DNA from: Verrucomicrobiales bacterium
Lineage (GTDB): Bacteria > Verrucomicrobiota > Verrucomicrobiia > Limisphaerales > UBA9464
Length of the DNA: 40,203 nt
NCBI GenBank assembly: GCA_005805505.1
Contig: SYMJ01000191.1
Location: 1 to 40,203, forward strand
Direction: 5' to 3'
Shown: positions 6,474 to 15,694 of the stretch, piece by piece
How positions within the stretch are numbered: the first letter of the stretch is position 1
Layout of the letters: every line of letters starts with the position of its first letter
The notes under the pieces: generated by a model
Told to the model about the DNA's origin: nothing
The model's database searches: none
The model's input: the letters and a program-made list of their open reading frames with translations, nothing else
Translations under genes and position numbers: made by a program

Positions 6474-9167
6474 TCAGTCGAGGTAGAGATACCGGTTGGA
6501 TCCCAACAGCACCTGACACAATGCAGCCAGAGAGCGCTCCTCAGGCGAGATCTCAGGTGCTCCCGGAGGCGAGGCTGCGACCGGCTTTCCGGGCACTTTG
6601 GACTCAGACGGTGTCAGCGAACTGCGAAGCTCTTTGAGAAATTGGAGGCTTCGAACCACGTCCGCCGACCTAGGCGATTGGGCGAAGAGCAACTGCCAGA
6701 GCCGGTCAATTTGAGCAGGCTCATCACCCGGATATTCCCGACGGAGGCGCTGGGCCAGGTCGAGCGATCGATCCAGGACAAACCCATCATTGAGGAACAT
6801 CAACGATTGCGGGGCGGCCGTTAAGACCGGTCGAGCTTCGCAGTTGGGATTGACCACCGGAGCATCAAAGGTCTCGAGGACCCCCACGGGCATCGTGCGG
6901 CGCACCATCACATACAGGCTGCGTCGAAAATCAGCAGTGCCTCCGACCTCGACACCCACCGCATCACCGTTGCCATCGCGCTTCTGGCGCCCCACCACGA
7001 ACTGGCCCTGGGCGTTGACCGCAATGGGGACCGGCGGGCCAAAACGACTGGTGTCGAGGCGACCACTCACCGCCAAGAGGCTGTCGCGCACACTTTCGGC
7101 ATCCAAGCGCCGGAGGCGGAATCGACCCAGCAATCGATTGTCCGGATCCTTCCGCTGCGCGGCCGTGTTCACGCTGCTCTGGCGGTAGGCAGCGCTGGTC
7201 ACAATAAGGCGGTGAAACCGCTTGTTCTTCCATCCGTGATCCATGAAGTCCGCAGCCAACCAGTCGAGAAGCTCTGGGTGGCTGGGCCGTTCACCCAGCA
7301 CCCCGAAGTCACCGGGGGTCGCGACCAGTCCCATTCCAAAATGTTGATACCAGAGGCGGTTGACCCACACGCGGGCGGTGAGCGGATTTTTCCGATCGGT
7401 GAGTCGGCGGGCCAGTTCGAGGCGACGACCGCTGGTGCGACGGCCGGGAATGGATTCCGGGATCTCGGTGTCCAAACCACCCAAACCCATGATCGACAAC
7501 AACCCGGGCTTGAGGACTTCCCGAGGTTGCTGGGGATCGCCCCGATGGAAGCGCACCGTGGTCACGGGCTCAGCCGATGCTTCGACCAAGGCTTGCACCA
7601 TGGGATCGGACGGCTTTAGTGCCCGATCCGCCGTGGCGCGCTTGCGAATTTCTTCCACCTTGTTGGCCCCTTCCCGATCTATTTCTCCAAGGATGATGTG
7701 GTCTTGGAACATCGGGAATTCCCGGAGCAACTGGAGCTGTTCCGGGCTGCGCTTGGCAGCGGGAGTCCGTCGCGCACTCATCACGGCGTCTCGACGGGCT
7801 TCCGGGACCAATAGAAGCTGCTTCTGCACGAATTTTTCGATGAGTTCATCGTGCAGCCGGGTGGCTTCGGTATCATGAACCTTGGCCGCCTGTTCGACGC
7901 AGTTGGCAATGGACCGATCTTCTGGCGGCATCAGCGAGACCAAGCGTTGGGCGGGGTTCTTCCAATGTTTCCAGTCAAACCCGGGTTCAAACACGGCACG
8001 CAACCGGTAGTAATCGACCTGCGGAATGGGATCATATCGGTGGTCGTGGCATTGTGCACACTGGACCGTCATACCCAACAACGACGAGGAAACGATTTGA
8101 AGGGTGTCGGCAATGACCTGATGGCGTGCCAACTCGGGCTCTGGCGGACCATCTCCAGTCGGGTCTGGGGCCATGCGCAGAAAACCGGTGGCCACCAACC
8201 GATCGAGATCCCGGCCGGTCAGATCGGCTGAGACGGCGGGCAGGAGTTCATCGCCGGCCAATTGCTCGGTGATGAATTCGTCGAAGGGACGATCCTCATT
8301 AAAAGATCGGATCACGTAATCGCGATAGCGCCAGGCCCAGGGGCGCTCGGAATCGGCCTCCACACCGCCATTGGAATCGGCATAGCCGGCCACATCGAGC
8401 CAGTGACGCCCCCAGCGCTCCCCATAGGCCGGCGATTCGAGAAGCCGATCCACCCACCGTTCGTAACCGGCATCGGAGGTATCTTTGAGGAAGGTGGCTA
8501 CTTCTTCCGGCGTCGGCGGAAGCCCGGTCAGGTCAAAGGTCACCCGGCGGATCCACTGCTCGGGTCGCGCAGGCTTGGCCAGCCCGAGACCTTCCTTCTT
8601 CAAGCGAGCGAGCAGAAAAGCATCGATGGGTGTCCGGGCCGTTTTTGGGGATCGGACTTGAGGCGGCTCCGGATGCCCCACCGGCTGGAACGCCCAGAAC
8701 CCGCGCTCTTCTTCGGTGATGACCCAACGCGGCACCTCCAGCGGTTCGGGACGCAAGGTCGGAGCTCCCTGCGCAATCCACCGCTCGATGAGCATCACTT
8801 GCTCAGGCAACAATGGCTTACCACCCTTGGGCATCTCACCGGATTTCAACACCGTCAAAAGATGGCTCTGAGTGGGCTTGCCTGGCACGAGAACCATTCC
8901 GGATTCCGATCGATTAAGCAGCAATCGCCGCTGCCTCAAATCTACCCCACCCTTGGGTTTATCTTCCTCGCCATGGCATTGAAAACAATGGGCCTTGAAA
9001 ATAGGTCGGATATCGCGCTCAAAAATCGGCCGCTCTGGCGGTTTTGGGTGGCCCGGCGTGGCGGCCATAGCCGACACGACCCAAAGACTCATTCCGACCG
9101 GCAAGCCTGGGAATCCCAACCCTTCGCTCAGACGGCGAACAGCAAACCATAAGAATGCGGGGATCAT
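6474..9167 (-). CDS. Planctomycete cytochrome c / DUF1549 / DUF1553 protein (copy 1)
   Basis: An 897-residue protein with a hydrophobic N-terminus (residues about 5-36), presumably a signal sequence or anchor. The N-terminal PSCyt1 domain carries a heme-binding CFQCH (61-65) and GEMPKGGK, where the Met may be a heme ligand. DUF1549 starts near residue 184 (TPIDAFLLARLKKEGL) and includes FDLTGLPPTPEEV and a second CAQCH followed by DHRYDPIPQ. DUF1553 occupies roughly residues 580-850, with LTARVWVNRLW, GERPSHPELLDWLA and a YRQSS block. These three domains commonly occur together in PVC bacteria next to DUF1501; the function is not established, though heme binding suggests redox activity outside the cytoplasm. 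It is transcribed into the DUF1501 gene (3-base gap). No clear Shine-Dalgarno precedes the ATG at 9167. Confidence 0.92.
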   Translation of the reverse strand: MIPAFLWFAVRRLSEGLGFPGLPVGMSLWVVSAMAATPGHPKPPERPIFERDIRPIFKAHCFQCHGEEDKPKGGVDLRQRRLLLNRSESGMVLVPGKPTQSHLLTVLKSGEMPKGGKPLLPEQVMLIERWIAQGAPTLRPEPLEVPRWVITEEERGFWAFQPVGHPEPPQVRSPKTARTPIDAFLLARLKKEGLGLAKPARPEQWIRRVTFDLTGLPPTPEEVATFLKDTSDAGYERWVDRLLESPAYGERWGRHWLDVAGYADSNGGVEADSERPWAWRYRDYVIRSFNEDRPFDEFITEQLAGDELLPAVSADLTGRDLDRLVATGFLRMAPDPTGDGPPEPELARHQVIADTLQIVSSSLLGMTVQCAQCHDHRYDPIPQVDYYRLRAVFEPGFDWKHWKNPAQRLVSLMPPEDRSIANCVEQAAKVHDTEATRLHDELIEKFVQKQLLLVPEARRDAVMSARRTPAAKRSPEQLQLLREFPMFQDHIILGEIDREGANKVEEIRKRATADRALKPSDPMVQALVEASAEPVTTVRFHRGDPQQPREVLKPGLLSIMGLGGLDTEIPESIPGRRTSGRRLELARRLTDRKNPLTARVWVNRLWYQHFGMGLVATPGDFGVLGERPSHPELLDWLAADFMDHGWKNKRFHRLIVTSAAYRQSSVNTAAQRKDPDNRLLGRFRLRRLDAESVRDSLLAVSGRLDTSRFGPPVPIAVNAQGQFVVGRQKRDGNGDAVGVEVGGTADFRRSLYVMVRRTMPVGVLETFDAPVVNPNCEARPVLTAAPQSLMFLNDGFVLDRSLDLAQRLRREYPGDEPAQIDRLWQLLFAQSPRSADVVRSLQFLKELRSSLTPSESKVPGKPVAASPPGAPEISPEERSLAALCQVLLGSNRYLYLD

Positions 9168-9243
9168 GGTTTAAATCCAACCGCGATCGCGCTGCCAGCG
9201 CAAGCAGGGGTTGAGCTACCGGACAAAACCCAAACAGTGCCGA

Positions 9244-9311
9244 ACCGCTCGGGAGATCGGTCCCTACCTAGGAGCCTGATCGGAACGTCGGTAACGCCAG
9301 ACCGCTCGGAG
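9244..9311. repeat. ~67-bp spacer repeat, copy 1
   Basis: It begins ACCGCTCGGGAGATCGGTCC and ends with a second CCAGACCGCTCGGAG. It matches 9482-9548 at all but about five positions (one inserted G and four substitutions). The GACCG/CGGTC inverted pair in the unit could make small hairpins. Confidence 0.8.
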
Positions 9312-9458
9312 CCGGATCGGACTAGGCGGCTCATCGGGCTATATCGCGGATTACTGCTGCAATCTCAGCCTAACCCATGCACCTCCGAGGTAGGGCGATT
9401 TCTCCGAAAGCGCCACTCCGGCGAACATGAAAAAGAATCGCCACTCTCCCTGTCCAGT

Positions 9459-9478
9459 ACCACAGGGCACCACAGGGA
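9459..9478. repeat. 10-bp tandem duplication
   Basis: Two adjacent ACCACAGGG units, separated by one base, lie just before repeat copy 2. It is a short duplication of unknown significance. Confidence 0.6.
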
Positions 9479-9481
9479 CGG

Positions 9482-9548
9482 ACCGCTCGGAGATCGGTCC
9501 CTACCTCGGAGCCTGATCGGAACGTCGGCAGTGCCAGACCGCTCGGAG
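9482..9548. repeat. ~67-bp spacer repeat, copy 2
   Basis: A near-identical direct repeat of 9244-9311, about 170 bp downstream. Its last bases begin the partial third copy, so unit 2 and unit 3 overlap in one continuous tract. Each unit starts ACCGCTCGGAGATCGGTCC. Confidence 0.8.
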
Positions 9549-9566
9549 ATCGGTCCCTACCTCGGA
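9538..9566. repeat. ~67-bp spacer repeat, partial copy 3
   Basis: About 29 bases identical to the first part of copy 2 (through CTACCTCGGA), after which the similarity stops at AGTCATCGGGC. The truncation suggests a tandem array that has decayed or that the core of the repeat is this half unit. Confidence 0.75.
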
Positions 9567-9703
9567 AGTCATCGGGCGACCTCCGGAGTGCTTTCCAAAA
9601 ACTCTGGCCCGCTAGTCTTCAGCACACGGTAAGAATGCTGGGGTTCCCTCGGTTCCAGCATTGCCGGTGGGAGAGGGTCGATTACCCTGTAGCGCAGATC
9701 CCG

Positions 9704-12223
9704 ATGCTCACCCCACTCCAACAACTGCTCCGTGTCTGGACCACTGTCTGGATTGTGGCCGGAGCGACGACTGCATTGGGTCAAAACCTGCCGTCGGCCC
9801 AGGCACCGATCCGCTTCTCCCGGGAAATCCTGCCGTTGCTCTCCGATTCTTGCTTCGCTTGCCACGGCCCCGATGAAAAGGCCCGCAAGGGAGGCCTTCG
9901 ATTAGACACCCTCTCGGGGGCGCGCGGCTCGGGTAAAAGCGGTAAGATCGCCGTCAACGCTGGAAGCCCCGACCAGAGCGAAATTCTGCGGCGCATCCTC
10001 AGCAGCGATCCGGACGAGGTCATGCCGCCGCCCGAATCCGGCAAGTCCCTCAAGCCCGAGCAGGTAGCCCTCGTGCGCCGATGGGTGGAACAAGGAGCCC
10101 CTTGGGGGCGGCACTGGGCCTTCGAACCGCCCCAACGCTCCGCGATCCCAGTGGTCCCCGGTGTCTCCAATCCTATCGACGCCCTCGTGCGCAGCACCCT
10201 GGCCTCCGACGGACTCCAGCCCGCACCCGAAGCGGCGAGGTCCACGTTAATTCGTCGATGGAGCCTCGACTTGACCGGGCTCCCTCCGACACCAGCCGAG
10301 GTCGACGCCTTCGTATCCGATCCCTCGCCGCAGGCCTATGAGCGGCAGGTGGACCGCCTACTGGCCTCCCCACGATTCGGTGAGCGAATGGCCTGGGAAT
10401 GGATGGAAGCGGCCCGCTATGCCGATTCCAATGGGTACCAGGGTGACGGTGAGCGGACCATGTGGCCCTGGCGGGACTGGGTGACCGACGCCTTCAATCG
10501 CAACCTGCCCTACGATCAATTCACCCTGTGGCAAATCGCCGGAGACCGCCTGCCAGGAGCCACCGAGGAACAACGCCTCGCCACGGGCTTCCTCCGCAAC
10601 CACGCAATTAATGGCGAGGGCGGACGCATCGCTGAGGAAAACCGGATCGATTACCTCTTCGACCAAACAGAAACGGTGGCCACGGTCTGGCTAGGAGCCA
10701 CCTTCAACTGCACCCGCTGCCACGACCACAAGTTCGATCCCTACACCCAGAAGGACTACTTCGGCCTCATGTCGTTCTTCAACCAGACCTCGGTCGATGG
10801 GAGCGGAGGCAACCCCCGAACACCGCCCGTATTGCCCGTCCTCAACCGTGAATTGAGGACCCGCGTGGACGACGCTCAAAGGGGTCTGTCCCAATTTATT
10901 CGCGACACGGAGGCCTTGGAACAAAAGCGCTTCCACCCCGAGGCTGGCCAATCACTCGACCAAACCCCGCTGGCCCAAGATTTTTCGGCAGCCCATCGCG
11001 AACATCTCAAAGTGGCTGCAGCCAATCGGGACGCTGGCCGACTCCAGAAAATGACCGGTCTCTGGCGCGATTTTGACCCGGAGTATGTCGCGGTTTTGGA
11101 GCGCCAGCGGGCTTCGCGAATCCACTGGGATAATGTCCAAAGTCAGATCCCTCAGGTGATGGTCATGAATGATCTACCGAAGGTCCGACCTACCCATCAA
11201 CTGGTGCGTGGTAGCTACGAGAACTTGGGACCTGAAGTGCTCGCATCTCTGCCGGGACACCTGACGCCCGGGCACCGTGTGGCTCGGCCTGACCGTCTCG
11301 AACTGGCCCAGTGGCTCGTTTCACCCACCAATCCCCTGCCCGCCCGGGTGACGGTCAACCGACTGTGGCAGCAGTTCTTCGGCGTTGGCCTGGTGAAGAC
11401 TACCGAAGACTTCGGCCTCCAAGGCGAACGGCCATCGCATCCCGAACTGCTCGACTGGCTGGCCATCGAATTCGTGGAATCGGGCTGGGATGTAAAAGCC
11501 CTCGTCCGCTCCATCGTGATGAGCGGCACCTACCGGCAATCGTCGCAAAGCTCGCCGGAAAACCGGGAGCGGGATCCGGAAAATCGCAGGCTCAGCCGGG
11601 GGCCTCGATTCCGAATGTCCTCGCCGATGATCCGGGACATGGCTCTGGCTTCCGCAGGCTTGCTCACCGAACGGCTCGGCGGCACAGCAGTCAATCCCTA
11701 CCAACCGCCCGGCGTGTGGGAAGAAACCACCTTCGGTAACAAACGCTACACGCAAGACCATGGTGAAGCTCTCTACCGCCGCAGCTTGTATGTGTTCTGG
11801 CGGCGCATCATCGGCCCGACGCTCTTCTTCGATGTGGCCAACCGTCAAACTTGCACGGTCAAGACGCCTCGGACCAACGTCCCCCTGCACGCCCTACTCA
11901 CGCTGAACGACACCGGGTACGTGGAAGCGGCCCGCGTCTTGGCTCAGCAAGTCTTGGCGAGCGAATCCCGCGACTCCGAACGGCTGGCACAGATCTTCCT
12001 AAAAATCCTCGGACGACGCCCCCGCCCTGCCGAAAGCCAGATTCTCCTCGAGGGTCTCCGCCGCCACCGAGCCACCTACGCGCACCAACCCGAGTTGGCG
12101 ACCCAGTGGATCCGAACTGGCGAACACCCCACCCCCTCCAGCCTAAACCCTGTGGAACTGGCCGCTTGGACGGTCACCGCAAGCACGGTGCTGAACCTCG
12201 ATGAAGCCCTGACCAAGGAATAA
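9704..12223 (+). CDS. Planctomycete cytochrome c / DUF1549 / DUF1553 protein (copy 2)
   Basis: A paralogue of the gene at 6474-9167, 839 residues from ATG 9704. That start gives a classical signal peptide (hydrophobic segment VWTTVWIVAGATTALG, then QNLPSAQA). An upstream in-frame ATG at 9635 would add 23 mostly polar residues and is less likely. PSCyt1 has CFACH near residue 50 and VMPPPESGK. DUF1549 has LDLTGLPPTPAEVD and a second CTRCH with DHKFDPYTQKDY. DUF1553 has PARVTVNRLWQQFFG, GERPSHPELLDWLA and YRQSSQSS. It is exported and probably heme-bearing, substrate unknown. It precedes its DUF1501 partner by 5 bases. Compared with copy 1 it is about 60 residues shorter and clearly diverged, so the duplication is old. 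Confidence 0.92.
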   Translation: MLTPLQQLLRVWTTVWIVAGATTALGQNLPSAQAPIRFSREILPLLSDSCFACHGPDEKARKGGLRLDTLSGARGSGKSGKIAVNAGSPDQSEILRRILSSDPDEVMPPPESGKSLKPEQVALVRRWVEQGAPWGRHWAFEPPQRSAIPVVPGVSNPIDALVRSTLASDGLQPAPEAARSTLIRRWSLDLTGLPPTPAEVDAFVSDPSPQAYERQVDRLLASPRFGERMAWEWMEAARYADSNGYQGDGERTMWPWRDWVTDAFNRNLPYDQFTLWQIAGDRLPGATEEQRLATGFLRNHAINGEGGRIAEENRIDYLFDQTETVATVWLGATFNCTRCHDHKFDPYTQKDYFGLMSFFNQTSVDGSGGNPRTPPVLPVLNRELRTRVDDAQRGLSQFIRDTEALEQKRFHPEAGQSLDQTPLAQDFSAAHREHLKVAAANRDAGRLQKMTGLWRDFDPEYVAVLERQRASRIHWDNVQSQIPQVMVMNDLPKVRPTHQLVRGSYENLGPEVLASLPGHLTPGHRVARPDRLELAQWLVSPTNPLPARVTVNRLWQQFFGVGLVKTTEDFGLQGERPSHPELLDWLAIEFVESGWDVKALVRSIVMSGTYRQSSQSSPENRERDPENRRLSRGPRFRMSSPMIRDMALASAGLLTERLGGTAVNPYQPPGVWEETTFGNKRYTQDHGEALYRRSLYVFWRRIIGPTLFFDVANRQTCTVKTPRTNVPLHALLTLNDTGYVEAARVLAQQVLASESRDSERLAQIFLKILGRRPRPAESQILLEGLRRHRATYAHQPELATQWIRTGEHPTPSSLNPVELAAWTVTASTVLNLDEALTKE

Positions 12224-12228
12224 ACCCA

Positions 12229-13695
12229 TTGAGTCCCGCCCACGATTTCCTCCTCCGAGAAACCCGACGCCAATTTCTAGGTCGCTCGGGCACGGGCTTG
12301 GGCCTGGCCGCTCTGAGCCAACTGCTCGGCTCAGGCCAGGCTGCGGCGGCACCCCCTGCTCCTACGCCACCCCTGCAGCTCCGCCCGCACCATCCGGCCC
12401 GTGCCAAGCACGCCATTTATCTGTTTCAAAATGGCGCGCCCACCCATGTCGATCTCTTCGACTACAAACCGGAGCTACTAAAACGCCACGGAAAGCCGCT
12501 GCCCGATTCCTACATCGGCGGCAAACGCTTCAGCACCATGACGGGCAAGGCCGATGGCAAACTCATGCTCGCGCCGGTAGAACCCTTCCGCCAGCACGGA
12601 CAAAGCGGGGCCTGGGTGAGTGATTTTCTGCCCCACACGGGCCGGATCGCTGACGAACTGTGCTTCGTCAAAAGCATGCACACCGACGCCGTGAACCATG
12701 CTCCCGCCATTTCATTAATGCTCAGTGGCGCCCAGATTCCCGGACGTCCCACCCTGGGAGCCTGGTTGACTTACGGCCTCGGCAGCGAGACAGACAATTT
12801 GCCGGCATTCGCCGTGATGACCTCGGTGAGCAAGGGGACCAGCTGTGGCCAGATATTCTACGATTTCTACTGGGGCTCTGGATTTCTGCCCTCCCGCTAT
12901 CAGGGGGTAAAATTTCGGGGCGGCAACGAGCCTGTGCTCTACCTGAGCAATCCAGCCGGACTGCCCTCAGCCACCCGACGTTCCATGCTCGATGACCTCG
13001 GCGCGTTGAACCAACTCAAGTTTGAAGCGCATGGCGACCCAGAGATTGCCACGCGCATCGCTCAGTACGAAATGGCCTTCCGCATGCAAACCAGCGTGCC
13101 GGAACTGGCCGACTTGTCGAAGGAACCGGAGTCGGTCTTAGCCCTCTACGGCCCCAGCGTCCGAGAGCCCGGCACCTTTGCCTACAATTGCCTCATGGCC
13201 CGGCGGCTCATCGAACGAGGCGTCCGCTGTGTGCAGGTGATGCACGCCGGTTGGGATCAGCACAACAGCCTGACCACTGAACTCTACACCCAATGCCGCG
13301 ACACCGACCAACCCTCCGCAGGACTGGTCATCGATCTCAAACAACGGGGGCTGCTCGATGAAACCGTGGTGGTGTGGGGCGGCGAATTCGGCCGAACGCC
13401 GTTCATCCAGGGCAACCTCGATGACCGCAAGCGCTGGGGCCGTGACCACCATCCCTACGCCTTCACCTCGTGGATGGCCGGTGGCGGTGTGCGTCCGGGA
13501 ATTTCATACGGTGAGACCGACGACCTCGGCATGAATGCGGTGCACAACCCAGTTCACGTGCATGATTTCCAGGCCACCCTGCTGCATCAAATGGGCATCC
13601 ATCACGAGCGGCTGACGTACCGATTTCAGGGGCGAGACTTCCGGCTCACCGATGTTCACGGCAAGGTGATTCGCGAGATCCTCAAAGATTCCTGA
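12229..13695 (+). CDS. Tat-exported DUF1501 protein (copy 2)
   Basis: A 488-residue DUF1501 protein starting at TTG 12229. AAGGA at 12215-12219 lies 9 bases upstream, inside the end of the previous gene, which suggests translational coupling. The twin-arginine signal is RRQFLGRSGTGLGLAALSQL (residues about 13-32), followed by an Ala/Pro-rich linker. Family blocks are HVDLFDYKP, CLMARRLIERGVRCVQVMHAG, VVVWGGEFGRTPF, WGRDHHPYAF, WMAGGGVRPG and HDFQATLLHQMGI. Unlike copy 1 it keeps the usual GGEFGRTP. It pairs with the adjacent cytochrome/DUF1549/DUF1553 protein, mirroring the divergent pair at 4998-9167. The biochemical role is not known. It converges on the alcohol dehydrogenase gene with only 19 bp between stops. 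Confidence 0.93.
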   Translation: MSPAHDFLLRETRRQFLGRSGTGLGLAALSQLLGSGQAAAAPPAPTPPLQLRPHHPARAKHAIYLFQNGAPTHVDLFDYKPELLKRHGKPLPDSYIGGKRFSTMTGKADGKLMLAPVEPFRQHGQSGAWVSDFLPHTGRIADELCFVKSMHTDAVNHAPAISLMLSGAQIPGRPTLGAWLTYGLGSETDNLPAFAVMTSVSKGTSCGQIFYDFYWGSGFLPSRYQGVKFRGGNEPVLYLSNPAGLPSATRRSMLDDLGALNQLKFEAHGDPEIATRIAQYEMAFRMQTSVPELADLSKEPESVLALYGPSVREPGTFAYNCLMARRLIERGVRCVQVMHAGWDQHNSLTTELYTQCRDTDQPSAGLVIDLKQRGLLDETVVVWGGEFGRTPFIQGNLDDRKRWGRDHHPYAFTSWMAGGGVRPGISYGETDDLGMNAVHNPVHVHDFQATLLHQMGIHHERLTYRFQGRDFRLTDVHGKVIREILKDS

Positions 13696-13714
13696 AGAGC
13701 CTCTCCGTGCTGGC

Positions 13715-14827
13715 TCAATTTCCGAAGGTAATCACGCCCTTGGCCAACCGCCCGGCCAAGAGGTCGTCAAACGCTTCGGCCAACTCTTCGAGTCGGTAGG
13801 TACGAGTAACCAATTCGTCGAGCATCAACTGCCCGGAGGCGTGCAAGTCGAAGATGCGAGGGAAATCCCGGTTCGGCAGGCAGCCACCGTAGAGCGGAGT
13901 CACATAGGTCTTGTCCCACATGAAAAGGGGCATGGGCACGGTGACCGGATCATTGATTCCACTCACTTGTAAGGCCATGCCACCGTCACGAATGAGCTTG
14001 AGCGGTGCAAACGCTAGCCTCGGGACCGAGGTCGCCTCGAACGCATAGTCGGCCCCGCTCCCGCCGCACCGACGGCGCACTTCGACCGCGGCTGCCTCCA
14101 ACTCCCGGTCTGCGGGATCCACCTGAATCACTTCAGTGGCCCCAAAGCGCAGTGCCCGCTCGAGCGAGGCCGCTTGGAGGTCGAGGGCAATGATCCGGGA
14201 GGCCCCGGCAATGCGCGCACCCTGAATCACGTTAAGCCCCACTCCCCCGCAACCAATCACTGCTACGATACTGCCTGGAGCAACGCGTGCGACATTCACC
14301 GCCGAGCCGAAGCCCGTCATCACCCCGCATCCAACGATGCAGGCCGATTCAAACGAGACACGGGTCTCAAGTCGGGTGACCGCCGCCTGACGCACCAGAG
14401 CCAACCCGCACAAGGTGCCGAGATTGAAGGATCGGTCCACAGGCACCCCCCGAAGCAGGGTCCCCGCGGCATGGGCATGGGCCGCGGAGGGTTCCATTAC
14501 GTGGGCCGGCCGGCTGCTGTGGCAATGAACCGCAGCCCCACGATGGCAGGCCGAACAGGTGCCGCAGGGAATGACCCAATTGAGCACCACTCGATCTCCG
14601 GGACAGACATCGGTGACCTCCGGCCCAACCTCGAGGACCACACCCGCTCCCTCATGACCCATCACCAGCGGACGTTTCCAGTCCAAGGAGGCATGGTCTG
14701 TATGGCAGAGGCCGGAAGCCCGGATCTCAACGAGCACCTCATCACCCTGAGGCGAAGCCACCTCGATGGATTCGATGGCGAAGTGTCCTTGGCCTGAAGC
14801 AATGGCTGCGCGGGTCGTTCGGATCAT
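13715..14827 (-). CDS. Zinc-dependent alcohol dehydrogenase (class III-like MDR)
   Basis: A 370-residue medium-chain dehydrogenase/reductase. Catalytic zinc ligands appear as Cys41 (GLCHTD), His58 (MGHEG) and Cys167 (GCGVMTGFG). The four structural-zinc cysteines are at 88, 91, 94 and 102 (CGTCSACHRG...HC). The nucleotide-binding GCGGVG is at 192-197, with Asp215 at the end of the second strand, favouring NAD(+) over NADP(+). The GCGVMTGFGSAVN segment is typical of the class III/NDMA-dependent group, so alcohol, formaldehyde-adduct or similar oxidation is likely, but the substrate cannot be set from sequence. The gene is 28 bp downstream of the esterase on the same strand, so the two may be co-transcribed. 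No clear Shine-Dalgarno sits before ATG 14827. Confidence 0.9.
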   Translation of the reverse strand: MIRTTRAAIASGQGHFAIESIEVASPQGDEVLVEIRASGLCHTDHASLDWKRPLVMGHEGAGVVLEVGPEVTDVCPGDRVVLNWVIPCGTCSACHRGAAVHCHSSRPAHVMEPSAAHAHAAGTLLRGVPVDRSFNLGTLCGLALVRQAAVTRLETRVSFESACIVGCGVMTGFGSAVNVARVAPGSIVAVIGCGGVGLNVIQGARIAGASRIIALDLQAASLERALRFGATEVIQVDPADRELEAAAVEVRRRCGGSGADYAFEATSVPRLAFAPLKLIRDGGMALQVSGINDPVTVPMPLFMWDKTYVTPLYGGCLPNRDFPRIFDLHASGQLMLDELVTRTYRLEELAEAFDDLLAGRLAKGVITFGN

Positions 14828-14855
14828 GTCAGAGTGGAATTGTTCTGGCTTGGAT

Positions 14856-15611
14856 TCAGCGCGAATGCTGCAACAACCAGTCGAAGAACGCGGGATCGTT
14901 GTAGGCCTGAGTCCAGGAATCGTGCCCAGCCTCGGGATAGACGGTGTGCTTCACCGATTCATTCCCCGCCTTCTTGAATGCCTCCACCATCCGCTCGCTC
15001 TCAGCGGGCACCACCGTCGAGTCCTTCCCACCGTGGAAGGCCCAGACACCCAACGTCTTGAGGGCCTCGCGTCGCGCCGGAAGTAACGTGCGAATGCGTT
15101 CTCCGCCCCCGCAAATCGGAGCCACGGCCGCGAAGCGCTCCGGATGCTTCACCGCCAACTCCCACGTGCCGTAGCCACCCATGCTCAGGCCCGTGACATA
15201 GACACGGCGACCATCCACCGGAAGGCTCGCCTGCAGTTCATCCAGCAGCGCTAGGAGCGTGGTGGGATTCCAAACCTGACCCGACGGGCACTGCGGCGAT
15301 GCGAGAATGAAGGGAAACTCCCGACCGGCGGCCACCAGTTTGGGCGGCCCATGCACCGCAACGGCATTGAGATTGGTCCCGCGCTCTCCGGCTCCATGCA
15401 AGAAAAGCACCAGCGGCCAGCGCTTGGACGGCTCCGCCGCCGCTGCCTTCGGCAGATACAGCAAGTAGTTTAGATGATGCTCGGTGCGAATTTCGCGGCG
15501 GAACTCCTGTGCCGTTTGACGCCCGGGTTCTGCTTGCGGCGGCGCAGCCAAGACGGCGAAGGCCGCGGTGAAAAAAACGGTGCCCAAGAGGCGATTCAAC
15601 CCAGGAGTCAT
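14856..15611 (-). CDS. Secreted alpha/beta-hydrolase esterase
   Basis: A 251-residue alpha/beta-hydrolase of the esterase/PHB-depolymerase-like 'prolyl oligopeptidase' group. Starting at ATG 15611 gives a signal peptide (LLGTVFFTAAFAVLAAP). An upstream TTG at 15647 would add 12 residues with no signal character. The oxyanion block LVLFLHGAGERG is followed by the nucleophile elbow GLSMGGYG (Ser about 143); Asp of GGKDS (about 197) and His of AGHDSW (about 230) complete the triad. It likely cleaves esters in the periplasm or outside the cell; the substrate is unknown. It is followed by the alcohol dehydrogenase gene. It lies 83 bp downstream of the flagellar flhB stop, so read-through from that operon is possible. 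Confidence 0.88.
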   Translation of the reverse strand: MTPGLNRLLGTVFFTAAFAVLAAPPQAEPGRQTAQEFRREIRTEHHLNYLLYLPKAAAAEPSKRWPLVLFLHGAGERGTNLNAVAVHGPPKLVAAGREFPFILASPQCPSGQVWNPTTLLALLDELQASLPVDGRRVYVTGLSMGGYGTWELAVKHPERFAAVAPICGGGERIRTLLPARREALKTLGVWAFHGGKDSTVVPAESERMVEAFKKAGNESVKHTVYPEAGHDSWTQAYNDPAFFDWLLQHSR

Positions 15612-15694
15612 CGACGAAACCTGCCCCAGAGAAATGGCCGCGAGCAATGCTGAACGCGGCGGTTAGCATCTCAGCGAACTGCGTGTGTGCGTCT

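Larger units (their letters stand above)
9168..9703. other. 536-bp repeat-bearing spacer between divergent cytochrome genes
   Basis: No credible gene is present. The spacer contains two and a half copies of a ~67-bp repeat (9244-9311, 9482-9548, 9538-9566) and a 10-bp tandem duplication (9459-9478). It must also hold the promoters of both divergent operons, but no convincing -35/-10 pair was identified. If copy 2 of the cytochrome gene starts at 9635 rather than 9704, the gap is 467 bp. Confidence 0.7.

Noticed and set aside
8262-9152. A 296-codon plus-strand frame opposite the cytochrome gene
   Set aside because: It is antisense to a clearly conserved protein and has no recognisable domain; long antisense frames are expected in GC-rich DNA.
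9237-9632. A 131-codon plus-strand frame with repeated GDRSLPRSLIGTS peptides
   Set aside because: The repeats follow the DNA repeat units, composition is Arg/Ser-rich, and no ribosome site or family resemblance is present. It is a translation of repeat DNA.
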